Source: Mariniflexile sp. AS56
GTDB taxonomy: Bacteria; Bacteroidota; Bacteroidia; Flavobacteriales; Flavobacteriaceae
NCBI RefSeq assembly: GCF_030552475.1
Contig: NZ_JAUPED010000013.1
Span: 35,585 to 99,584, forward strand
Direction of reading: 5' to 3'
Length of the DNA: 64,000 nucleotides
The position numbers were made by a program, and so were the translations under genes. The stretch's first letter is position 1. Every line of letters begins with the position of its first letter. Positions 56,539-64,000 of this stretch are shown here, in pieces. Under the pieces are notes generated by a model. It was not told the DNA's origin. It ran no database searches and saw only the letters and a program-made list of their open reading frames with translations.

Positions 56539-59316
56539 TTAAAACTTATACTCTAGTGATATTTTGAAATTTGAACCAACTTGGTACGAACTCACTAAAA
56601 CATCTGGCGTTGTACTACCTGATACTTTGCTTTGTTCTAAAATACGTTTGTAAGTTGGGTTTAAAATGTTTTTATAAGACAGACCTAGTTTTAGATTTTC
56701 AGATAAATTAGACTTTATAATGAAGTCTAATTTATTGATGGATTTATCAACCATGTTACCTTTGCTTTGTGTTCCAATAACTGCTAGTTTATCTGAAAAA
56801 TACGCATAGGCTAAGGTGGCTGTAATGTCTTTGTTTTCTGAAAACTCTTTTAAAAAGGTGATATCAGCATTTGCTAACATATCTGAAGCGCCCGATAATT
56901 TTGCGTCATCAAACGTGAAGTTCGCACCAAATCCGTTTTCTTGAAATACTTTATCAGGGTCTAAATCTTGGTTGTGATAAATGTACGATCCGTTAATCCC
57001 AAAAGATAATTTGTCTTTTAAATCGTTGTCTTTTTCAACTTCAAAAATATTTTTTCTTAATTCTAATTCAATACCCACGGCGATGGCCATTTCTCCTGTA
57101 TTGGCATAGGTGATGTTACCTGAAGATGAATTGGTAAACATTTCGTTTATGGGGTTTTGAATTAATTTTCCGAAAGCAGTAGCCGAAACCAGTTCGCCGT
57201 TACTCGGGAAATATTCCCAGCCTAAATCGGCATTGTAGTTAGTTGAAGCATACAAGTTCGGGTTTCCTTCATAATCTTGAGTTACTTCCTGGAACAGTAA
57301 TTTCACCTTTTCTTTAAATTGAGGCAGGGTGTAAGTTTTACTTGCTGCGAACTTTAAATTTTGAGTATCGTTTAACTTGTATTTCGCGGTTAAGCTAGGT
57401 AAAAAGTTTACAGGTGCATAGTTGGACGTACCGCCATTTGGAACCAATGACGTTTCATAATAAACATTTTGGTTTAACTGTTCAAATCGTGCGCCAACAA
57501 TGGCGGATAGTTTTTCGGTTACTTGATATTGTAAAGTTCCGTATAGCGCATGTACATCTAAATTACCCGTGTAAAGTTGTGGGATCTCACTCGATCTATC
57601 ACCCGTAGACGTATTGAAATACGCATTTCCTAAATAGGTGTCCACATCATGAATGCCATCAACGGGGAACGTAATTTTGTTTGCTACTGGGAAATAGGCA
57701 TATTGTTGTGAATTGAAATTGATATCTTTCATTTTACCAGAATAGCCTAAAGTGAATTTTCCTTTAAAGTTGTCATCTTCATCTTTTTGAAAATTATAAG
57801 AAGCGGAAACATTTGCAGACAACTCCTTTTCTTCCAAATCTTGAAAATAACGGTGGTTGTGAATACTAGAATCTGTAAAGAATGTGTAGTTTGATGAGCC
57901 ATCACGCGCAGGAATAAATGTGTTTTGCATGCGGTCTGGAATCACGTTGTTTAATATGCTATAACCAACAGCCCAATTAGCTTCCCACTGTTCGTTAAAG
58001 TTGTGTTCACCAATTAATTGGTTTACAAATAACTTTGTTTTATCAAAGGTGCCACGTTTAATAAATCCAGAAATATCACCAGCTCCAGGTGCACCACCAT
58101 CAAAATTTTGATTTTCACCTTCGTATTCGCTGTAATCTTGTGAACTTGAGTTTAAAAATAACGAAGTGAATAATATAGAGTTACTATTGTTTATTTTATA
58201 ATCGGCAGAACCCATTACCGTGGTATTGGTGTTGTGCTTATATGATTTTTTGTAGAAGTCTGAATTGATAGTTCCTTGGGCCGTAATACTTCCTCTATCA
58301 ACACCTTCAATGTATGTGTTATCAGCATCAAATGAAGCCGTAATGAAAGTGCTTAATCGGCTTTCATCACCCAAACTGAATTTTTTTCCACCAGATAATG
58401 AATAACTATTGTTTAGTGTATTTTTGCTCGTTGTTCTGTCCCAACTTGTTGCGTAATTGTATGGTAATAATGGGTTGCTTGGTGCGCTTCCAGAGTTAAA
58501 TCCAAAATACGAAGGGCCATCTTGTAAATAAAAATCATCTACTTTTAAAACATTGCTGTTAGCACCTAAACCAACACCTAAAGTAATGTAAGGGGCGCCC
58601 GTGAATTTTTTAGAGTGAATATCAATATTAGCACCACCAAAATCGGCATAATTTTGAGCTTCGAATGTTTTACTAATGGCAACATATTCTACAATATCTG
58701 TAGAAAAAATATCTAAATTAATATTTTTGTTTGATGGGTTGTTCGATGGTAATGGTAAACCATTTAAGGTTGTAATGTTATAGCGGTCACCCAAACCTCT
58801 CACAAAAATACTACCCGTGCCTTCTTGTTTAGAAATACCACTTATTTTGGTGACTGCGGTAGCGACATCGCTAACCCCTTTTCTTGAAAGTTCATCGGCA
58901 CCAATAGAGGCTTTAAAACTCACGGCTTTCTTTTGGTCTAGTAACAAAGCTGTTTCGCTTTCTCTTTTTGTGGTGGTGGTAATAACAACTTCCGCTAAAG
59001 ATGCGGCACTAGCAGCCATAGGGACATTCACTTCCGTTGTTTTATTTGCTATAATAGTGACAGGGATTTGCTGTGTTTCGTAACCAACAAAACTAACGAA
59101 TAAGGTATAAGCGCCTGCTTCTAAATTTTCGATGCGGTAGGTGCCATCAATGTCAGATGTGGTTCCTTTGGTCGTACCTTTTATTAATACGTTTGCAAAA
59201 GCCAAAGGCTCATCATTATATTCTTTGTCGGTTAATATTCCAACCACAGCACCCGTGTTTTGACTGTATGATATTGTTGCTATAAATAGCAGAAACAATA
59301 GGGGTAATCTTTTCAT
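56539..59316 (-). CDS. TonB-dependent outer-membrane receptor with carboxypeptidase-like N-terminal domain
   Basis: The 925-residue precursor starts with a signal peptide (MKRLPLLFLLFIATISYSQ). A carboxypeptidase-regulatory-like domain follows (about 22-110, with AGAYTLFVSFVGYETQQIPV), then the plug domain (about 135-240, with SGISKQEGTGSIFVRGLGDR) and a large beta-barrel ending in ISLEYKF. TonB receptors import bound substrates with energy from the inner membrane. A six-unit GTTA array (59369-59427) precedes it and a beta-helix lipoprotein gene follows. There is no SusD partner, and the substrate is not identified. Confidence 0.92.
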   Translation of the reverse strand: MKRLPLLFLLFIATISYSQNTGAVVGILTDKEYNDEPLAFANVLIKGTTKGTTSDIDGTYRIENLEAGAYTLFVSFVGYETQQIPVTIIANKTTEVNVPMAASAASLAEVVITTTTKRESETALLLDQKKAVSFKASIGADELSRKGVSDVATAVTKISGISKQEGTGSIFVRGLGDRYNITTLNGLPLPSNNPSNKNINLDIFSTDIVEYVAISKTFEAQNYADFGGANIDIHSKKFTGAPYITLGVGLGANSNVLKVDDFYLQDGPSYFGFNSGSAPSNPLLPYNYATSWDRTTSKNTLNNSYSLSGGKKFSLGDESRLSTFITASFDADNTYIEGVDRGSITAQGTINSDFYKKSYKHNTNTTVMGSADYKINNSNSILFTSLFLNSSSQDYSEYEGENQNFDGGAPGAGDISGFIKRGTFDKTKLFVNQLIGEHNFNEQWEANWAVGYSILNNVIPDRMQNTFIPARDGSSNYTFFTDSSIHNHRYFQDLEEKELSANVSASYNFQKDEDDNFKGKFTLGYSGKMKDINFNSQQYAYFPVANKITFPVDGIHDVDTYLGNAYFNTSTGDRSSEIPQLYTGNLDVHALYGTLQYQVTEKLSAIVGARFEQLNQNVYYETSLVPNGGTSNYAPVNFLPSLTAKYKLNDTQNLKFAASKTYTLPQFKEKVKLLFQEVTQDYEGNPNLYASTNYNADLGWEYFPSNGELVSATAFGKLIQNPINEMFTNSSSGNITYANTGEMAIAVGIELELRKNIFEVEKDNDLKDKLSFGINGSYIYHNQDLDPDKVFQENGFGANFTFDDAKLSGASDMLANADITFLKEFSENKDITATLAYAYFSDKLAVIGTQSKGNMVDKSINKLDFIIKSNLSENLKLGLSYKNILNPTYKRILEQSKVSGSTTPDVLVSSYQVGSNFKISLEYKF

Positions 59317-59368
59317 TTTTTCTTAGTTTTTATCTGGTGCAAAGAACGAAACACAAAATGAATAGGGT

Positions 59369-59427
59369 GTTATGTGTAAGTTAAACAACGGTAACAAAAG
59401 GGTTATCTAAACGTTACCGAATCGTTG
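59369..59427. promoter_or_regulatory. six-unit 11-bp GTTA-like repeat upstream of the TonB receptor
   Basis: Cores occur at 59369 (GTTA), 59380 (GTTA), 59391 (GTAA), 59402 (GTTA), 59413 (GTTA) and 59424 (GTTG), each exactly 11 bases apart. The array lies 53 to 111 bases before the receptor start on the minus strand and is the longest of the six arrays. Confidence 0.8.
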
Positions 59428-59572
59428 ATTTATAAACCTTAATTTAACATTGATTTTTTTAAAATGAAAAGGGATGAGCTCTAATATAATAGGGGATTCA
59501 ATTTCTATTGAAAACAAAAAAATCTATCCGTTTAAGAATAGATGGTATGAAGTAGAAAGTGTTGTTGTTTTA

Positions 59573-59600
59573 CGTTATTGCGAGGTACGAAGCAATCTGT
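59573..59600. repeat. partial dispersed repeat
   Basis: CGTTATTGCGAGGTACGAAG and CAATCTG match the internal module of the repeats at 4072 and 61521. It lies between the TonB receptor and the stand-alone domain gene, about 50 bases after the latter's stop. The rest of the 59317-59648 gap holds only the six-unit array and AT-rich DNA. Confidence 0.65.
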
Positions 59601-59648
59601 AAGTCGTTAATAATTAATCAATAATTTATTTCACTGCGTTCGTAACAC

Positions 59649-60017
59649 CTATTTCTCATCCACATTTGCCATACTAGTAAGCATCGCTAATTCATCCAAT
59701 GAAATTGTGCTTGCAGATAGAGATACTTTAATTTCAGTCGCTTCTAAATCAGTTACATGTACGTTAATTTCTTTGGTTTCGTAACCCGCAAAACTGCAAA
59801 CCAGGGTGTAATCGCCGGCTTTTAGGTTTTCAAAAATAAACAAACCCGTTAAATCGGTGTTTAAGGTTGTCGCAGTTCCTTTAATAGAAACATTTGCAAG
59901 TACCAAAGGCGCATTGTTTACTTCGTTGTCTAAAACCTTACCAATTATGAAACCTGTATTTTGACCAAAAGATAAAGCGGTAAAAAGTAAAAGAGCGGTG
60001 TAAATTAGTTGTTTCAT
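59649..60017 (-). CDS. stand-alone carboxypeptidase-regulatory-like domain protein
   Basis: The 122-residue precursor has a signal peptide (MKQLIYTALLLFTALSFGQ) and one carboxypeptidase-D-regulatory-like domain (LVLANVSIKGTATTLNTDLT, AGDYTLVCSFAGYETKEI). It is clearly related to the first 120 residues of the neighbouring TonB receptor but stops before the plug domain. It may be a remnant of a truncated receptor gene or a small periplasmic or surface protein in its own right. Its own five-unit GTTA array favours function. Confidence 0.75.
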   Translation of the reverse strand: MKQLIYTALLLFTALSFGQNTGFIIGKVLDNEVNNAPLVLANVSIKGTATTLNTDLTGLFIFENLKAGDYTLVCSFAGYETKEINVHVTDLEATEIKVSLSASTISLDELAMLTSMANVDEK

Positions 60018-60068
60018 AATGCGTTTCTATTTAACAATGCAAAAAAAGTGAAACGGCTTCAATGCTGT

Positions 60069-60116
60069 GTTATCTAAACATTAAACAACAGTCATTAAAA
60101 TGTTATCTTAATGTTA
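60069..60116. promoter_or_regulatory. five-unit 11-bp GTTA-like repeat between the carboxypeptidase-like gene and dgt
   Basis: GTTA (60069), ATTA (60080), GTCA (60091), GTTA (60102) and GTTA (60113) are each 11 bases apart. The third unit, CAGTCATTAAA, resembles an enteric Pho-box unit (CTGTCATAAAA). Read on the minus strand, TAACATT-AAGA-TAACATT gives the seven-plus-four architecture of PhoB sites. Confidence 0.75.
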
Positions 60117-60177
60117 CCAGATTTTCAATTCTAGTTTTGCCGAATTTAGTTATCTTGCCCGTGCTTAAAATTTAACA

Positions 60178-61518
60178 ATGAACTGGGAACAATTACTATC
60201 TTTAAAACGCTTTGGCGACACGAATAAACGCATACGAAAAGAACAAGACGAAACCCGTTTGGGATTTGAAGTCGATTACGATCGTGTTATTTTTTCGTCG
60301 GAATTTAGAAGCTTACAAGATAAAACCCAGGTGATTCCCTTATCTGAAACCGATTTTGTACACACCCGTTTAACCCACAGTTTAGAAGTAAGCGTTGTGG
60401 GGCGTTCTTTAGGGCGTTTGGTTGGAAAAAAATTATTGGAAAAACACCCGCATTTACAAAGCGTACATGGTTACCAAGCGAACGATTTCGGAGCGATTGT
60501 GGCTTCCGCAGCATTGGCGCACGATATTGGAAACCCGCCTTTTGGACATTCCGGAGAAAAAGCCATTGGCGAATTCTTTAAAACAGGACTAGGTAAACAG
60601 TATAAAAGCCAATTAACAGACAAGGAATATCAAGATTTATGCGATTTTGAAGGAAACGCGAACGGTTTTAAAATTTTAACCGAAAGTAGAGTAGGTAGAA
60701 GCGGTGGTTTACGCCTTAGTTATGCTACTCTTGGGGCTTTTACCAAGTACCCAAAAGAATCTTTGCCTAAAAAACCAACCTCTCATATAGCCGATAAAAA
60801 ATATGGCTTTTTCCAAAGTGAAAAAGAGGCTTATGAGGATATTGCGAACGAACTAGGTTTATTAAAACGTAGCGATAAACACCTGAGTTACGCACGCCAT
60901 CCACTTGCTTTTTTAGTAGAAGCTGCCGATGATATTTGTTACACCATCATCGATTTTGAAGATGGCATCAACTTAGGTTTAATACAAGAGGAATTTGCTC
61001 TAGAATACCTGTCTAAAATAATACGCCACAACATCAAGCCCGAAAATTATTATGCGCTTTCTACTAAAGAAGACCGCATTGGGTATTTACGTGCTTTGGC
61101 TATAGGTAGCCTAATAAACGAGGCGGTTGATATTTTCATGACTCACGAAGAAGCCATTTTAAGCGGCGATTTCGATTGTGCCTTGTTAGATAAAAGTAAA
61201 TACGATGCACAAATAAAAGATATTATTAAAATAAGTATCGAAAACATTTACCAATCTACCGAAGTAATTGATAAAGAAATTGCGGGTTATGGGGTTATTA
61301 ACACGCTATTGAATACCTACACCAACGCGGTTAATAATACCTTTGAAGGTGTGGCATCCAACTACGATAAACTTATTTTAAAAGGCTTACCAAAAAACAT
61401 TAAAGCAAGCGATTCTAGTTTGTACAATAGGCTTTCAAGCGTGTGTTATCACATCTCATTGCTTACAGATAGCAAAGCCATATTAGAGTATAAAAAAATA
61501 AAAGGGATTAGTTTTTAA
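60178..61518 (+). CDS. dgt: deoxyguanosinetriphosphate triphosphohydrolase
   Basis: The 446-residue protein has the HD-domain metal ligands in TRLTHSLEVSVVGRSLGRLV and AHDIGNPPFGHSGEKAIGEF, preceded by the family's FSSEFRSLQDKTQVIPL. It hydrolyses dGTP (and some other dNTPs) to nucleoside and triphosphate. Length and motif order match Dgt. It is divergent from the carboxypeptidase-like gene. Its stop is followed after two bases by a dispersed repeat. Confidence 0.93.
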   Translation: MNWEQLLSLKRFGDTNKRIRKEQDETRLGFEVDYDRVIFSSEFRSLQDKTQVIPLSETDFVHTRLTHSLEVSVVGRSLGRLVGKKLLEKHPHLQSVHGYQANDFGAIVASAALAHDIGNPPFGHSGEKAIGEFFKTGLGKQYKSQLTDKEYQDLCDFEGNANGFKILTESRVGRSGGLRLSYATLGAFTKYPKESLPKKPTSHIADKKYGFFQSEKEAYEDIANELGLLKRSDKHLSYARHPLAFLVEAADDICYTIIDFEDGINLGLIQEEFALEYLSKIIRHNIKPENYYALSTKEDRIGYLRALAIGSLINEAVDIFMTHEEAILSGDFDCALLDKSKYDAQIKDIIKISIENIYQSTEVIDKEIAGYGVINTLLNTYTNAVNNTFEGVASNYDKLILKGLPKNIKASDSSLYNRLSSVCYHISLLTDSKAILEYKKIKGISF

Positions 61519-61520
61519 AT

Positions 61521-61675
61521 AATTTGGGCGTTACCCGAAGGGTCGCGCTTTCCGCTAAATCTTTTTAAAACGTCATTGCGAGGACAAAGGACGAAGCAAT
61601 CTGTCGAATTTCAGCTCTAACAAACATAGTTGCAATCTGGTTTTAAAAAGGATACCGCTTCAATCGCTAACGCGG
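61521..61675 (+). repeat. dispersed intergenic repeat, copy 3
   Basis: The element begins AATTTGGGCGTTACCC two bases after the dgt stop. It continues with AGGGTCGCGCTTTCCGCTAA, then CGTCATTGCGAGGACAAAGG and ACGAAGCAATCTG. It ends AAAAAGGATACCGCTTC and CTAACGCGG. It is the most complete match to copy 1. The remaining gap to 61868 includes a long hairpin (61791-61836). Confidence 0.8.
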
Positions 61676-61790
61676 AAGTTTGGGGAGGGAATAGGGGGTG
61701 TTCGTTTAAGGCCTCGTTTATGAGCTGAAAATAAGCGATAATTTTCGGATAATACACAAGCCGAATTTTTAAATTTTATTAATTATTTTG

Positions 61791-61836
61791 TTTTTGGAAA
61801 GTTGCCAAATTTAAAAATTTGGCGACTTTCCAAAAA
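61791..61836. other. long inverted repeat downstream of the GHKL gene
   Basis: The 22-base arms starting TTTTTGGAAAGTTGCC (61791) and ending GACTTTCCAAAAA (61836) pair with one mismatch around a two-base loop. It could terminate the minus-strand GHKL transcript (stop at 61869), but the flanking U tract is weak, so another role such as an insertion boundary is possible. Confidence 0.6.
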
Positions 61837-61868
61837 TGCCTAAGCCTTTGTGTTAGTAACGATTTGCG

Positions 61869-63857
61869 CTATTTTTTAAATACACTGCTATGTGCTGGCT
61901 TTTTCAGTTCGTTTGGTAAATATTCGCTGTATTTTGATTTTAAATAGTCCAAATTTTGTTGGTTGTCCATTAAATTCAGATTCAATTTTTCTTTTATAAA
62001 CTCGTATCTAGTTCTAGCCTCATTAAGTATATGACCCCAGGTCAAAACGTAAACATCATATGAATTAGTAGCAACTACGTGACCATATTTTCTGTCGGTT
62101 TGTTCTAACTCTGATTCAATATCTTGTTTGATGTCTTTAGTTACTAAAAGGAATTTCCATTTGGTTTTTTCTTTTGGAAACCTTTTGTCATTACAGATTC
62201 TAGATGCATAAAGTTTTATTTGCATTAGTTCTTCAGCTCCTGCATCAACTTTTGGCTTTTTTAATTCAATTATCAAATTTGTTTTGTGTCCTGGAAGTCC
62301 TTGTGGAAATTGTCGCCAAAGACAAACATCTGGAATAATTTGTAGTTCAGTATTTGATTCACTAGCTACAATTTCTTCAAAATCTGTTCTTCCTAAATGA
62401 TTTAAATATTCTTTTAAAACATTTTTGAGAGTAATATCATCGACTCCATAAGTATATTCATCTCCGAACAACCAAGTTTCATTAACAAGTATCTTATGCA
62501 AATGCTTTCTTTCTAAAACATTTTTGTTTAATTCTTTGTTATAAATCAATTCTTCAAGACCATTAATAAAACGTAATCTATTTTTAATCTCTGTCATAGT
62601 ATCTATAATACTTGACAAAGAGGTTTCTTCTAAAATCTCAACAAGCTCATCTCTTTTTTCATCTGGCAATTCAATTACCTCTGTTAAAATTCTTTGAAGA
62701 GAAGAAGAATCCTTTTCTAATGCCTCTTTGATTAATGAGAGTGTGAATTTTTTACTTTTATCATCTTGATTTTCAAAGTCTGGTAAGTATTCGTTGACTT
62801 GAAGCGCAACAATGTCAAACACTTGCCTTTTGCTTTCCTCCACAATTGAATCGGCTTTCTCTTTGTAAGGATAAAGACCTTTTGACTTTAATTCGTTAAT
62901 GAACTCTCCAGAATATAAATGAAGTCGTTTTCTAACATATTCACGGGCAAATTTTTTCGCTTCTCCATAAGCACTTTGAAGTATATCATCAAAATTTTCT
63001 AAATCAATTAGATTTTCTCTATGCAACTTTTCTACATAAATTGACTGTATAAAAATTGAAATAGGAATTGTTGACCTAATTCCAAGATTCAATTCTTTGA
63101 ATGGTACTCCTTTGGTGTTACATAAGTATGTTTTCTTTTTTATGTCAAAACTCCATTCGATTACTTTAATTACAAAACGATAGGATAATTCTCCGTCTTC
63201 TACAAGAAAGTCTGTTTCGTCTGTATTTTTTATTAAAGATTCAAATTCTAGTTTGTTGCCATTAAAGTAAATATTGAAGTCATTATAGTTTATCCAATAA
63301 GAAGCGAACCTTTGCTCTATTTCTTTTCTGAGTTTAACATCTAGTGCTTGATTTACGTTCTCTTGGTTAACATTTTGAATTTCGACTTTAAAACCTGTTT
63401 CTGTATTTCCCTTTGGAAGTGTTTTTAAATCACTAAAATTTGAATGAGATAAATTATTACGGTCAAATGTTACCGTGAATTCTTTTAATGACTCTCCATT
63501 TTGATAAACACTCGTGAATTTAACTAAATCTCCTAACGCAAGTGATTTATACCTTCCTTTTCCCTCTTTTCCGTGATAATGTCGTCCGTTTGGACTTTTG
63601 TTTGTATGTTTTTTTTCTGAACCACCTAATCTGCCAAATACGTCTTGAGCTTTTGCATACTCAATTCCAAGTCCGTTATCAATAATCATAAGATTTTCAT
63701 ATCCTCCGAGTTTATTTTTAGCGTATTCGATTTTAATTTCTGTTGCGTCAGCATCAAGAGAATTCCATATAAGTTCAGAAATTGCTGTTATTCCACTCGC
63801 TCTCGTTAAAGATTCGATATGGTCTTGCTCAACTCCAACATCAATAATTTTTGGCAT
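61869..63857 (-). CDS. GHKL ATPase/PD-(D/E)XK-like nuclease protein, possible defence gene
   Basis: The 662-residue protein begins with a Bergerat-fold ATPase: an N-box with Glu28 and Asn32 in ISELIWNSLDADATE, IIDNGLGI (DxGxG, 60-64) and GKEGKGRYKSLALG (96-109). A long helical middle section follows. The C-terminal region has PDVCLWRQ and then IIELKKP about 20 residues later, giving a PD...ExK arrangement (Asp510, Glu531, Lys533) of a restriction-like nuclease. Such ATPase-nuclease combinations occur in phage-defence systems. No methyltransferase or partner is in view. The right-hand neighbour is outside the window. Confidence 0.7.
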   Translation of the reverse strand: MPKIIDVGVEQDHIESLTRASGITAISELIWNSLDADATEIKIEYAKNKLGGYENLMIIDNGLGIEYAKAQDVFGRLGGSEKKHTNKSPNGRHYHGKEGKGRYKSLALGDLVKFTSVYQNGESLKEFTVTFDRNNLSHSNFSDLKTLPKGNTETGFKVEIQNVNQENVNQALDVKLRKEIEQRFASYWINYNDFNIYFNGNKLEFESLIKNTDETDFLVEDGELSYRFVIKVIEWSFDIKKKTYLCNTKGVPFKELNLGIRSTIPISIFIQSIYVEKLHRENLIDLENFDDILQSAYGEAKKFAREYVRKRLHLYSGEFINELKSKGLYPYKEKADSIVEESKRQVFDIVALQVNEYLPDFENQDDKSKKFTLSLIKEALEKDSSSLQRILTEVIELPDEKRDELVEILEETSLSSIIDTMTEIKNRLRFINGLEELIYNKELNKNVLERKHLHKILVNETWLFGDEYTYGVDDITLKNVLKEYLNHLGRTDFEEIVASESNTELQIIPDVCLWRQFPQGLPGHKTNLIIELKKPKVDAGAEELMQIKLYASRICNDKRFPKEKTKWKFLLVTKDIKQDIESELEQTDRKYGHVVATNSYDVYVLTWGHILNEARTRYEFIKEKLNLNLMDNQQNLDYLKSKYSEYLPNELKKPAHSSVFKK

Positions 63858-63888
63858 ATTCTATGTTTTTTTCAGCTTGCACATTATG

Positions 63889-63896
63889 CAAAGATA
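63889..63896 (-). promoter_or_regulatory. candidate -7 element of the GHKL gene
   Basis: On the minus strand this reads TATCTTTG, a perfect TAnnTTTG match, about 30 bases before the ATG at 63857. It overlaps a short inverted repeat TTGCA/TGCAA. A second inverted repeat, TTGTGC (63924-63929) and GCACAA (63935-63940), lies upstream. No good TTG is seen at the -33 spacing. Confidence 0.45.
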
Positions 63897-64000
63897 AAGT
63901 TCCGTTTTAATGAACTGTATCGGTTGTGCCTGTTGCACAAGTTAAGAAAAAGCTTTGATGAGATTGTATAAAAAAGGGAAATTTCTTATCTTTATATATG

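Overview
This window looks like a chromosomal segment of a low-GC member of the Bacteroidota, most likely a marine member of the Flavobacteriaceae. The evidence is the gene content (DUF4286, OlsF-type lipid synthase, SDR-type threonine dehydrogenase, TonB receptor with a carboxypeptidase-like N-terminal extension, Bacteroidota-type P-II proteins), promoter sequences resembling TTG-N19/20-TAnnTTTG, weak ribosome-binding sites and AT-rich intergenic DNA. No rRNA, tRNA, CRISPR array or transposase gene was seen.

Layout. 1-7 kb: a TPR protein cut by the window edge, DUF4286, rsmA and mgtE, then a 2-hydroxyacid dehydrogenase, DUF1801, VOC and TauE/SafE genes. 7-12 kb: a minus-strand group (GNAT, aspartokinase, OlsF-like acyltransferase) and fbp. 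11.8-17.9 kb: a compact minus-strand operon with two SulP transporters flanking a universal-stress-like protein, a beta-carbonic anhydrase and a DUF2490 protein; this fits bicarbonate acquisition. 18-29 kb: nitrogen assimilation, with gltBD, an outer-membrane beta-barrel and a duplicated amt/P-II pair. 29-35 kb: PEP carboxylase, which could use the bicarbonate for anaplerosis, then nadA and nadB. 35-46 kb: a hybrid sensor kinase, ssb, CBS and TPR proteins, threonine dehydrogenase, dCMP deaminase, an S41 protease, a disrupted FAD oxidoreductase, MarC and DUF3109. 46-50 kb: class I ribonucleotide reductase. 50-60 kb: a PiT phosphate transporter, phosphate-selective-porin-like protein, a small MORN-like exported protein, a beta-helix lipoprotein, a TonB receptor and a stand-alone carboxypeptidase-like domain. 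60-64 kb: dGTPase and a GHKL-ATPase/nuclease-like protein that may belong to a defence system.

The most notable signal is regulatory. Six intergenic sites between 53.2 and 60.1 kb carry GTTA-like cores repeated at exactly 11-bp spacing (two to six units each), the architecture of Pho boxes bound by PhoB-family regulators. They tie the PiT transporter, the porin, the MORN-like protein, the lipoprotein, the TonB receptor and the carboxypeptidase-like protein into one candidate regulon, probably a phosphate-limitation outer-membrane uptake system. A second notable signal is a family of dispersed repeats that begin within 2 to 5 bases after the stop codons of mgtE, the HupE/UreJ gene and dgt.
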